A DNA stretch of 5,436 nt from Pedobacter sp. (lineage in GTDB: Bacteria > Bacteroidota > Bacteroidia > Sphingobacteriales > Sphingobacteriaceae): the NCBI GenBank assembly GCA_004295885.1, contig SEDG01000334.1:1-5436 (forward strand). The letters run 5' to 3'. The notes below the pieces were generated by a model, which was not told the DNA's origin, searched no databases, and saw only the letters and a program-made list of their open reading frames with translations. A program made the translations under genes and the position numbers. Positions 1 through 5,436 of the stretch are shown in pieces. How positions within the stretch are numbered: the stretch's first letter is position 1; each line of letters starts with the position of its first letter.

Positions 1-11
1 GTCAATCCATT

Positions 12-608
12 TTATTTCCACTGTACTTTTTTAACAAATATAGACAGAATAGCGTTAAACACTAAAAAAACAAATAGCAGTATATCTAATATAGGAAACC
101 ACCAACTCAGTTCACCATAGTTTAATCGCTTCAACAACCTAGGATAAATAAAACTTCTAATGATTATACTTAAGCCTAACACCCCAAGCGCAATATAACG
201 AGTAGCTGGGATGATTGATAACACAATCAAAAAGGCATAAAATAAAAATTGAAATATTACTTGTACCGAAAGTATAAACCTGTGTTTGGGTTTGTACATT
301 TTGCCGGCGCCATAATGTCTTTTCTTTTGCCTTAAATAGGTAATAAAAGAATCCTTAGGCTCACTCCAAACGTGAGTTTCTCTATTAATCCTTATCTCTG
401 CGTTGTTACGATTTGCATTTGCATTTACAAATAAATCATCATCTCCAGATGGGATATGCATGTGCGCAGCGAAACCTTTATTTTTAAAAAACAATGCTTT
501 TTTATAGGCCATATTTCTACCCACACCCATATAAGGCATTTTCTTTAGAGCATAAGAAAGATAATTTACTGCCGTAAAAAATGTTTCGAACCTAATCAAG
601 CTATTCAA
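12..608 (-). CDS. Family 2 glycosyltransferase, C-terminal membrane fragment of a disrupted gene
   Basis: A 198-residue frame whose only plausible start is TTG at 608-606, inside the end of the upstream fragment and shifted by one base. It carries the acceptor half of a GT2 enzyme: RFETFFTAVNYLSYA, YMGVGRNMAYKK, then SGDDDLF (54-60), which provides the catalytic-base acidic residues, HVWSEPK (79-85), and QKKRHYGAG (94-102), in the place of the QxxRW motif. Three hydrophobic segments follow at roughly 111-133, 138-155 and 170-192, matching the C-terminal membrane bundle of these proteins. The stop TAA is at 14-12. Together with the fragment at 605-910 this is one gene that has lost its middle and its frame. 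The TTG start is probably a by-product of the break rather than a native initiation site, although coupled translation through the TTGA overlap cannot be excluded. Pseudogene or assembly error are the two main readings. Confidence 0.78.
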   Translation of the reverse strand: MNSLIRFETFFTAVNYLSYALKKMPYMGVGRNMAYKKALFFKNKGFAAHMHIPSGDDDLFVNANANRNNAEIRINRETHVWSEPKDSFITYLRQKKRHYGAGKMYKPKHRFILSVQVIFQFLFYAFLIVLSIIPATRYIALGVLGLSIIIRSFIYPRLLKRLNYGELSWWFPILDILLFVFLVFNAILSIFVKKVQWK

Positions 609-622
609 TATCCCTTCTTTTC
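603..622 (-). other. Deletion/frameshift junction inside the glycosyltransferase gene
   Basis: Read on the minus strand the junction is AAGAAGGGATATTGAATAGC. One extra T after TAT would give K-K-G-Y-L-N-S and join both fragments in one frame, and family members have a K-K-G-F/Y-L-N-type segment just before the RFET motif. The expected roughly 75 residues between EEFEKK and this segment are absent. A single deletion of a length not divisible by three, guided by similar AAG-rich stretches, explains both the loss and the frameshift. The lost length is estimated from memory of homologues, not measured. Confidence 0.6.
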
Positions 623-910
623 AAATTCTTCTAAAACATCAGCAGTTCCGTCCCAAGAGCGGTCGTTCACCACAATAATTTCAAAATTTGGATAATCTTG
701 ATGAAGAATGCTTGGAAGATATTTCTTTAAGTTTTCTGCTTCATTACGAGCGCAAATAATTACACTTAAAGGATTGCTAGCTTGTTCAGAAACTTGGTCT
801 ATCTTCACTAAACCCAGTTTTAGGTGCACAAACAAACTAAAATAAAGCTGTACTAAAAAACAAAAAGTAAGGGCGCCTAAAAGGCAAATCTCTATTATAT
901 TTAATTCCAC
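605..910 (-). CDS. Family 2 glycosyltransferase, N-terminal fragment of a disrupted gene
   Basis: A 101-residue reading frame starting with GTG at 910-908; an in-frame TAA lies two codons upstream, so no longer start is possible. Residues about 5-28 form a hydrophobic membrane anchor. The GT-A nucleotide-binding fold begins at SVIICARNE (49-57) and continues through LPSILHQDYPNFEIIVVNDRS, where D83 is the Asp expected to contact the UDP/nucleotide base. The protein then reads VLEEFEKKGY and stops at TGA (607-605). Known membrane-anchored GT2 enzymes of this type continue with the second half of the donor-binding domain and a DxD motif (usually TDAD-like), which is absent here. The 3' end overlaps the next frame by the four bases TTGA. 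By itself the fragment should be inactive. The sugar and acceptor cannot be told from sequence; a role in envelope glycan or glycolipid synthesis is a guess from the membrane anchoring. Confidence 0.8.
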   Translation of the reverse strand: MELNIIEICLLGALTFCFLVQLYFSLFVHLKLGLVKIDQVSEQASNPLSVIICARNEAENLKKYLPSILHQDYPNFEIIVVNDRSWDGTADVLEEFEKKGY

Positions 911-991
911 TATTTAAATTTTGAAAGCTAGCAAATCTCTCATTTTTAATCTGTAAAGTGGCTTTATGTTGATAAAAAAATAATTGGGGAA

Positions 992-1068
992 CTGGAAACA
1001 GCTAATAGGGAATGGATGGACGAACTGTGTTGTCGACCTATTTTCTATTCCCAATTCCCTATTTCCAG
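992..1068. repeat. Imperfect hairpin with 24-nt arms, dispersed-repeat type
   Basis: The left arm 992-1015 begins CTGGAAA and ends AGGGAATGG; the right arm 1045-1068 begins CTATTCCC and ends TTTCCAG. Comparing the left arm with the reverse complement of the right gives 18 or 19 identities plus one G-T wobble over 24 positions, without gaps. The 29-nt loop can form a small inner stem (GG.CGA at 1018-1023 with TCG.CC at 1033-1038) and includes the palindrome GTCGAC at 1032-1037. The right arm is built from 7-nt units ATTCCCA, ATTCCCT, ATTTCCA. I remember similar GGGAAT-rich palindromes scattered between genes in Sphingobacteriaceae genomes, but cannot count copies here. It lies just upstream of the tgt promoter region. 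Confidence 0.6.
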
Positions 1069-1096
1069 AAAACAAAGGATATTTTGGTTATTTTTG
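1062..1096 (+). promoter_or_regulatory. Candidate promoter of the tgt operon
   Basis: TATTTTTG at 1089-1096 matches the Bacteroidota -7 consensus TAnnTTTG exactly. The best -33 partner is a weak TTTC at 1062-1065, 23 nt upstream and inside the right arm of the hairpin repeat. Transcription would start near 1102, giving a leader of about 20 nt before the ATG at 1123. No purine-rich ribosome binding site precedes that ATG, which is usual in this phylum. Confidence 0.35.
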
Positions 1097-1122
1097 TCAG
1101 ATTTTTCGAAGCAGACACACAC

Positions 1123-2253
1123 ATGAAATTTACTTTACAGGCGAACGACCCGTTATCAAAAGCTAGGGCTGGAACAGTTACAACAGCGCATGGTGATATC
1201 CAAACACCTATTTTTATGCCTGTTGGTACGGCTGGAACTGTTAAGGCTGTACACCAAAGAGAACTGAAGGATGATATTAAAGCTCAAATCATATTAGGAA
1301 ATACCTATCATTTATACCTTAGACCGGGACTGGACATTATCGAACCAGCTGGCGGATTACATAAATTTATAGGTTGGGACAAGCCGATTTTAACAGATAG
1401 TGGTGGTTATCAGGTTTATTCTTTAAGCAAAGTTCGTAAGATTAAGGAAGAAGGGGTAACCTTTCATTCGCACATAGATGGTTCTAAACATTTGTTTACA
1501 CCAGAATACGCAATGGATATCCAGCGTACCATTGGTGCAGATATTATTATGGCGTTTGATGAGTGTACACCCTATCCTTGCGACTACAAATACGCTGCAA
1601 ACTCTATTAACATGACTCACAGGTGGCTAAAACGTTGCTGCCATAGATTTGATACCACAGAACCAAAGTATGGATTCGACCAAACGTTGTTCCCAATTGT
1701 ACAAGGTTCCGTTTATAAAGATCTAAGGGTAAAATCTGCCGAATTCATCGCCTCAATGAACAGAGAAGGTAACGCAATTGGTGGATTATCAGTTGGCGAA
1801 CCCGCTGAAGAAATGTATGCAATGACTGAAGTTGTGTGCAATGTTTTACCTGTAGATAAACCAAGATATTTGATGGGCGTTGGTACGCCAGTCAACATTT
1901 TAGAGAATATTGCGTTAGGTATAGATATGTTTGACTGCGTAATGCCAACCAGAAACGCCAGAAATGGGATGTTATTCACTCGAAATGGAATGATTAACAT
2001 CACCAATAAAAAGTGGGCTAATGATTTTTCTCCAATTGATGCTGATAGCGATTTGTATGCAGACCAAGTTTATTCTAAAGCATATCTAAGGCATTTAATG
2101 CATTCGAAAGAAATATTAGGTGCTCAAATTGCAACTTTACATAACTTACATTTCTATTTATGGTTGGTAAATACAGCTAGAGAAAAAATCATTGCTGGTG
2201 AATTTTACGAATGGAAAAACAAAATGGTAACTATATTAGGCAATAAATTGTAA
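1123..2253 (+). CDS. tgt: Queuine/preQ1 tRNA-guanine transglycosylase
   Basis: Exchanges guanine-34 in the anticodon of GUN-type tRNAs (Asp, Asn, His, Tyr) for the queuosine precursor preQ1, a cytoplasmic base-exchange reaction. The ATG at 1123 gives 376 residues, the usual family length, and begins MKFTLQANDP like relatives; the frame is open back to 1012 but those 37 residues translate the intergenic repeat. Visible motifs: TDSGGYQV with general acid/base D92, MAFDECTPYP with substrate-binding D146, GGLSVGEP (220-227), and FDCVMPTR with nucleophile D271. The zinc site is atypical: aligning without gaps to the Zymomonas enzyme numbering, the three cysteine ligands correspond to S309, L311 and D314, while the histidine ligand is kept as H340 in TLHNLHFY. 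The gene ends TAA directly followed by the ATG of the permease, so it is the first gene of a likely three-gene operon. Confidence 0.97.
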   Translation: MKFTLQANDPLSKARAGTVTTAHGDIQTPIFMPVGTAGTVKAVHQRELKDDIKAQIILGNTYHLYLRPGLDIIEPAGGLHKFIGWDKPILTDSGGYQVYSLSKVRKIKEEGVTFHSHIDGSKHLFTPEYAMDIQRTIGADIIMAFDECTPYPCDYKYAANSINMTHRWLKRCCHRFDTTEPKYGFDQTLFPIVQGSVYKDLRVKSAEFIASMNREGNAIGGLSVGEPAEEMYAMTEVVCNVLPVDKPRYLMGVGTPVNILENIALGIDMFDCVMPTRNARNGMLFTRNGMINITNKKWANDFSPIDADSDLYADQVYSKAYLRHLMHSKEILGAQIATLHNLHFYLWLVNTAREKIIAGEFYEWKNKMVTILGNKL

Positions 2254-3126
2254 ATGAAATTCATCAAGCAACGCTTAAAAATCATTGATAGCTTTATCAT
2301 AGGCAAATACCTAGGTACTGGTGGAGTTAGTTTTAATCGCTTTTTAAGGCCTTATTTGATCTCCTCATTCATCATTTTTTCGGTTAATTTGGTTTCAAAT
2401 CTCTATATACTTCCCTATACCAACCAAATTAAAAACAAGTTTGAAAATGAAGTTGTGAACGATAAAGACCCTTCTGTAAAAACCAACATACACATGAAGG
2501 TTGATAACAACACTTACATCTATATTGACAACTTTGACAATAAGACAAATATTGGCTATCGTTTCTCACTTGATAAATTTCAAGGTGATGTTTTAAAGAA
2601 AAAGCTTATTGCCGACCGTATTGAGTGGGATTCTTTAAAAAGGGTTTGGAAAATGGTTAACTATTCTACCAGAAATATTGATGGACTAAAGGAAAGTATG
2701 GTTTATGCCAATTCCAAAACAAAAGACACCATTTTAGATATGAAACCAGATGATTTTTCTGCCTATCAGAATGTCTTTGAAAGTATGAGTGGCAAGGAAT
2801 TATCAGATAAAATTAAAAAGGAAAGAATTAGAGGCTCAGGTATCATGAGTGATTTGTTGTTTGAGCAATACAAGCGATGGTTTCAACCCTTATCTGCCTT
2901 TGTATTAACGCTAATTGGCGTTGCACTGTCTTCTCGTAAGGTACGCGGCGGCGTTGGTTTACCGCTAGGTGTAGGCATTATTTTAAGCTTTGCATACATC
3001 GTTGTTAATCAGTTCGCTAAGATGTTTTCTACCAAAGGCGGATTTCCTCCATTGCTAGCCGTCTTATTACCAACCATATTCTTTGGACTTTTAGGATTAT
3101 ATTTGTTGCGAAGAGCACCAAAATAA
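2254..3126 (+). CDS. LptF/LptG (YjgP/YjgQ) family permease with internal deletion
   Basis: Inner-membrane subunit of the LptB2FG transporter that extracts lipopolysaccharide and passes it to the periplasmic Lpt bridge. The 290-residue product starts like the family (MKFIKQRLKIIDSFIIGKYLGT) but jumps at residues 21-24 straight to GGVSFNRFLRPYLIS, the segment that normally precedes TM3. Most of TM1, TM2 and the linking region, about 70-75 residues, are missing; relatives are about 360 long from memory. What remains is one membrane segment (about 34-55), the periplasmic beta-jellyroll (about 75-175, including TNIGYRFSLDKF and DRIEWDSLKRVWK), and the last three segments (about 211-228, 234-254, 265-286) with the diagnostic LSSRKVRGGVGLPLG (225-239). 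ATG abuts the tgt stop and the TAA overlaps the next ATG. The frame is intact, so this may be an in-frame deletion or an assembly collapse. LptF versus LptG cannot be decided. Confidence 0.9.
   Translation: MKFIKQRLKIIDSFIIGKYLGTGGVSFNRFLRPYLISSFIIFSVNLVSNLYILPYTNQIKNKFENEVVNDKDPSVKTNIHMKVDNNTYIYIDNFDNKTNIGYRFSLDKFQGDVLKKKLIADRIEWDSLKRVWKMVNYSTRNIDGLKESMVYANSKTKDTILDMKPDDFSAYQNVFESMSGKELSDKIKKERIRGSGIMSDLLFEQYKRWFQPLSAFVLTLIGVALSSRKVRGGVGLPLGVGIILSFAYIVVNQFAKMFSTKGGFPPLLAVLLPTIFFGLLGLYLLRRAPK
2308..2327 (+). other. Deletion junction inside the LptF/G permease gene
   Basis: The coding sequence at residues 19-25 reads Y-L-G-T-G-G-V. In the homologues I remember, Y-L-G-T is followed by the rest of TM1, and T/S-G-G-V-S-F-N-R-F comes about 75 residues later. 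GGTACT at 2314-2319 is followed at once by GGTGGA, so a shared GGT or the threonine codon could have been the exchange point. Frame is preserved. Confidence 0.55.
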
Positions 3127-4019
3127 TGATTCCGAATCCTAAAGCCAGCGATAATAAAAACCTACTAATTCTTCACCTGACAGTTTTTGTTTGGGGTTTT
3201 ACGGGCATTTTAGGTGCTTTAATTTCAATTAATGCTGTGCAAATGGTATGGTACAGAGTTTTAATTGCTAGTATCTCCCTATTCGTTTATTTTATGCTAA
3301 CTAAAACAAGCATTAAAGTAACCAAATCACAATTTCTAAAGTTCTTTTTTACCGGAAGTATAGTAGCTATTCATTGGATCTTTTTTTTCCACGCCATTAA
3401 GGTTGCCAATGTTTCTGTAAGCCTTATATGCCTCTCCTCGGTTACACTTTTCATAGCCATTTTAGAGCCGTTAATGAAAAAACAAAAGATTTCCAAGGGA
3501 GATATCTTTGTTGGATTATTAATCATTCTAGGCATTTATCTCATCTTCAAATTCGAATCTAAGTATACTTTGGGCATTATATTCGGGCTCTCATCTGCCG
3601 TTGCAGCAAGCTTATTTTCGACTATAAATTCAACTTTGGTGCAAAAAAATAATCCAAGTATTATAGGTTTTTACGAGCTAAGTGGTGCCTTTTTTTGGAT
3701 TACTTTGTATCGTTTATTTGATAAAAGTCTGCTCTCAGAAACATTTAATTTGGGTCTGGCAGACTGGTGTTACCTATTCGTTTTAGGCACCATTTGTACC
3801 GCTTTAGCTTACGTCGCAGGTGTCTCTGTTATGCGAACTTTGTCTGCTTTTAGGGTAGCTTTGATTACAAACTTAGAACCTGTTTACGGCATTGTTTTAG
3901 CCTTCATTTTGTTCGGTTCAAAGGAACAAATGACAGGTGGATTTTACTTAGGTTCGTTGCTGATTTTAGCAGCGGTGTTCATCTATCCCATCTATAAAAA
4001 GCGTAAAAATCGCAGCTAA
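3126..4019 (+). CDS. EamA/DMT-superfamily transporter
   Basis: A 297-residue inner-membrane protein of the drug/metabolite transporter superfamily with two tandem EamA domains. About ten hydrophobic segments can be drawn: near 13-31, 36-57, 70-88, 95-113, 124-141, 147-167, 178-197, 211-230, 241-262 and 272-290. The family signature with the glutamate-proline pair appears once per half, as LEPLMKK (113-119) in the first domain and NLEPVYG (249-255) in the second. The C-terminus is basic (KKRKNRS) and should be cytoplasmic. Length is normal for the family, with no sign of deletion. The ATG overlaps the permease stop by one base (TAATG), implying translational coupling. Substrate is unknown; family members export amino acids, nucleobases or other metabolites, and the operon neighbours do not point to a specific one. 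Confidence 0.93.
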   Translation: MIPNPKASDNKNLLILHLTVFVWGFTGILGALISINAVQMVWYRVLIASISLFVYFMLTKTSIKVTKSQFLKFFFTGSIVAIHWIFFFHAIKVANVSVSLICLSSVTLFIAILEPLMKKQKISKGDIFVGLLIILGIYLIFKFESKYTLGIIFGLSSAVAASLFSTINSTLVQKNNPSIIGFYELSGAFFWITLYRLFDKSLLSETFNLGLADWCYLFVLGTICTALAYVAGVSVMRTLSAFRVALITNLEPVYGIVLAFILFGSKEQMTGGFYLGSLLILAAVFIYPIYKKRKNRS

Positions 4020-4278
4020 TCTTCTAGCTCTCACGTAGGGTAGGGGATAAGAAAATGTCAGTCCAAAACCGTTGATAAATAGTTTAAATTCTTACTAAAA
4101 AACAGCTGTATTTGGAGGTGAAAATCGACCATTATCTTGCTATCAAAACGCCATTCAATTACTGAGTTTTTCGCACCTTAAAATGCAGCTAAAAAGAGCT
4201 TAAAACAGGGGTGATATTCTTCCGATTTCTATCTCACATTTCACACGGAGAACAACACCTTATCCACAAAAATCGTAT

Positions 4279-4293
4279 ACATTTAAAAAATGT
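4279..4293. repeat. Small inverted repeat ACATTT-AAA-AAATGT
   Basis: Perfect 6-bp arms ACATTT (4279-4284) and AAATGT (4288-4293) with a 3-nt loop. It is AT-rich, weak as an RNA stem, and could as easily be a protein-binding half-site pair as chance. Confidence 0.3.
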
Positions 4294-4313
4294 GAAGAAA
4301 ATTTTTGCTTTAA

Positions 4314-4375
4314 ATTTGATAGAAATAGTGTATCTTAACTTCGTTGTTTGGATGAACATTACCACACTATCAAAT
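4314..4375. repeat. 9-bp inverted repeat flanking a promoter-like element
   Basis: ATTTGATAG at 4314-4322 is perfectly complementary to CTATCAAAT at 4367-4375, separated by 44 nt. The candidate promoter at 4315-4343 lies between and within the arms, so the pair could be operator half-sites or the ends of a folded leader. No function is demonstrated. Confidence 0.35.
4315..4343 (+). promoter_or_regulatory. Bacteroidota-type promoter-like element
   Basis: TTTG at 4315-4318 and TAACTTCG at 4336-4343 resemble the -33 TTTG and -7 TAnnTTTG elements (7 of 8 matches in the latter), with a 17-nt spacer, slightly short. Transcription would begin near 4350. The first ATG downstream (4352) opens only a 25-codon frame that ends at 4429, and the next sizeable gene starts at 4556, which would give it a leader of about 200 nt. 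Whether it serves that gene or is a remnant of another unit is unclear. Confidence 0.3.
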
Positions 4376-4555
4376 CCACTTAAAAGCACTCTAATTACGG
4401 ACAATTTACTTGAAAGAAGCATAAATTAGGTGATTTAAATAAATTAAATAAAAAATTGATAATCAGTAATATATATTTACATAACTAAATTAAAATATCA
4501 CTTAAATTATTGGCTAAGAAAACTAAAAAACTAAAAATATTAGCACTCACCCCTT

Positions 4556-5436
4556 ATGCTATTCAAACAAACAAATATTAAATTGAAAATCAGTATTTTA
4601 TATATATTATTATCAAGTGTTATTTCACTTAACGGTTTTTCGCAAATTTTCGACAGTGAACAAAACCCACTTAGTGTAAAATGGAAGAAAATTTCGACAA
4701 ATGGATTTTCTATCATCTACCCTACCGAGCTTGAGAATGATGCACAAAGAATGGCCAATACCATCAATAAAATTTACCCCTCAGTTGGTCAAAGTTTAGG
4801 GCGTCAAAAAACTACCATTCCAATCGTACTTCAGAACCGTGGAACAGTGGCAAATGGCTTCGTTCAACTAGCCCCAAAAAAGTCACAATTTTACACCACT
4901 CCTCCTCAGCAATTTGATAGTCAAGATTGGCTAAACAATTTGGCAGTCCACGAGCTGAGACACGTTGCCCAATTCGATAAAATTACTGGAAGCGAAAAAT
5001 TATTTTTAACCGAAGAAATTTACTTTGCCTACATGGGTGTTACCTTACCAACATGGTTTTTTGAAGGCGATGCAGTAAGCACCGAAACATCATTAACAAA
5101 CGCAGGTAGAGGAAGGCAACCTTCTTGGATTATGCTTTTCAGAACTTCGCTCCTTAGCGGTAAAAATTTCTCCTACTCAAAAGCCTATTTTGGTTCTAAC
5201 AAGGACCAAACACCAGGCTATTATCAACTCGGATATTTGATGAGTTCCGATTTGAGAAAAAATTACGGAAAAGGAATCATGGACAGTTTGCTAAGCGACA
5301 TACACAACAAGCCGATTAGACTTTATCCTTTTTCGCGAAGCCTAAAAAATTACACGGGTAAAAACACGAAAAACTATTATTTGAAAACTGCCGCTCAAAT
5401 TAAAAGCGATTGGCAAAAACAAGACGAGCAAAACAA
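4556..5436 (+). CDS. Exported HExxH metallopeptidase-like protein, 3' end outside window
   Basis: An open frame of 293 codons running off the window. The ATG at 4556 is the first start after an in-frame TAG at 4541, with no Shine-Dalgarno sequence. Residues 1-29 look like a signal peptide: basic start (KLK), hydrophobic core ISILYILLSSVISL, and cleavage expected after GFS before Q30, as is common in this phylum. The mature part contains HELRH (132-136), a gluzincin-type HExxH zinc motif, followed by LPTWFFEGDAVSTE, whose E170 is the likely third zinc ligand 34 residues on. Other conserved-looking patches are NGFVQLAP, FYTTPPQ, GRGRQPSW, YYQLGYLMSSDL and a PFSRSLKNYTG stretch. I recall Bacteroidota proteins of this type being about 900 residues with a TolB-like beta-propeller after the peptidase domain; that part would lie beyond the window. 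Periplasmic or surface location is expected; the substrate is unknown. No internal deletion is evident. Confidence 0.88.
   Translation, partial: MLFKQTNIKLKISILYILLSSVISLNGFSQIFDSEQNPLSVKWKKISTNGFSIIYPTELENDAQRMANTINKIYPSVGQSLGRQKTTIPIVLQNRGTVANGFVQLAPKKSQFYTTPPQQFDSQDWLNNLAVHELRHVAQFDKITGSEKLFLTEEIYFAYMGVTLPTWFFEGDAVSTETSLTNAGRGRQPSWIMLFRTSLLSGKNFSYSKAYFGSNKDQTPGYYQLGYLMSSDLRKNYGKGIMDSLLSDIHNKPIRLYPFSRSLKNYTGKNTKNYYLKTAAQIKSDWQKQDEQN

Larger units (their letters stand above)
911..1122. other. Divergent intergenic region between glycosyltransferase and tgt
   Basis: About 212 nt separating a minus-strand gene from the tgt operon, so promoters for both directions are expected here. The right half (992-1068) is an imperfect hairpin with heptad repeats. 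The left half (911-985) is AT-rich and has no obvious gene. Reading frames that enter this region from the tgt side have no family similarity and translate the repeat into F/P/I/Y-rich nonsense. Confidence 0.6.
4020..4555. other. Long AT-rich intergenic region without a convincing gene
   Basis: About 536 nt between the transporter stop and the exported-protein start. The only open frames are short (for example 4211-4429 plus and 4234-4422 minus), share no recognisable motif and overlap each other on opposite strands. No strong hairpin followed by a T run is seen after 4019, so the operon's terminator was not located. The stretch has small inverted repeats (4279-4293; 4314-4322 with 4367-4375) and a promoter-like element at 4315-4343. 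The part from about 4430 to 4540 is almost pure A/T. The 4100-4430 part reminds me of leader regions upstream of Bacteroidota transposase genes, but no transposase is present and no terminal repeats were identified. Confidence 0.5.

Noticed and set aside
603..622. Programmed ribosomal frameshift joining the glycosyltransferase fragments
   Set aside because: No X-XXY-YYZ slippery heptamer at the overlap, and a frameshift would still leave the DxD region missing.
923..930. Minus-strand promoter TAGCTTTC for the glycosyltransferase gene
   Set aside because: Seven of eight matches to TAnnTTTG, but it would leave a leader of only about six bases before the GTG and has only a weak -33 partner (TTTA).
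911..1122. preQ1 riboswitch in front of tgt
   Set aside because: Considered because Tgt uses preQ1, but I see no preQ1-I type C-rich hairpin with an A-rich tail, and the hairpin present looks like an intergenic repeat upstream of the likely transcription start.
984..1166. 60-codon plus-strand open frame upstream of tgt
   Set aside because: It covers the hairpin repeat, overlaps the true tgt start in another frame, and its translation has no family features.
1423..2006. Two minus-strand open frames (1423-1620 and 1713-2006)
   Set aside because: They lie completely within tgt, whose plus-strand translation is clearly conserved; antisense shadows.
4020..4110. Intrinsic terminator after the EamA transporter gene
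   Set aside because: No GC-rich stem followed by a T run was found; the AGCT...AGCT pair at 4187-4200 is too short to count.
4211..4429. 72-codon plus-strand and 62-codon minus-strand frames (4211-4429, 4234-4422)
   Set aside because: They overlap on opposite strands, show no motif, and a promoter-like element lies within the plus-strand one. Only the last 25 codons from 4352 might be translated, with no supporting evidence.

Overview
The window looks like chromosomal DNA from a Bacteroidota bacterium, most likely Sphingobacteriaceae close to Pedobacter. The reasons are AT-rich DNA, no clear Shine-Dalgarno sequences, candidate promoters resembling the Bacteroidota TTTG / TAnnTTTG pattern, and protein sequences that resemble remembered Pedobacter-type homologues. 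No database search was possible, so genus level is an inference.

Layout. On the minus strand, 910 to 12 holds a family 2 glycosyltransferase broken into two overlapping reading frames. The central part, including the expected DxD metal/nucleotide site, is missing. Positions 911-1122 form a divergent intergenic region with an imperfect hairpin whose right arm consists of ATTCCC-type 7-nt units. On the plus strand follow three tightly packed genes: tgt (1123-2253, queuosine tRNA modification), an LptF/LptG-family permease (2254-3126, lipopolysaccharide export), and an EamA/DMT-family transporter (3126-4019). The tgt stop is directly followed by the permease ATG, and the permease stop overlaps the transporter ATG by one base, so they are very probably one operon. 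Positions 4020-4555 are about 540 nt of AT-rich non-coding DNA with a promoter-like element, small inverted repeats and possibly the leftover of a mobile element. From 4556 to the window end runs the N-terminal 293 residues of an exported protein with an HExxH zinc-peptidase motif; it has no stop in the window.

The main oddity is that two of the five genes, the glycosyltransferase and the LptF/G permease, each appear to lack roughly 70-75 internal codons compared with the family architecture I remember, while tgt and the EamA transporter between and beside them are full length. Both junctions show short sequence similarity suitable for recombination between short direct repeats, but assembly error is an equally serious explanation. 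A second point is that the Tgt protein keeps both catalytic aspartates and the histidine zinc ligand but has S/L/D in place of the CxCxxC zinc cysteines. I see no CRISPR array, tRNA, rRNA or defence system, and no convincing novel multi-gene system.
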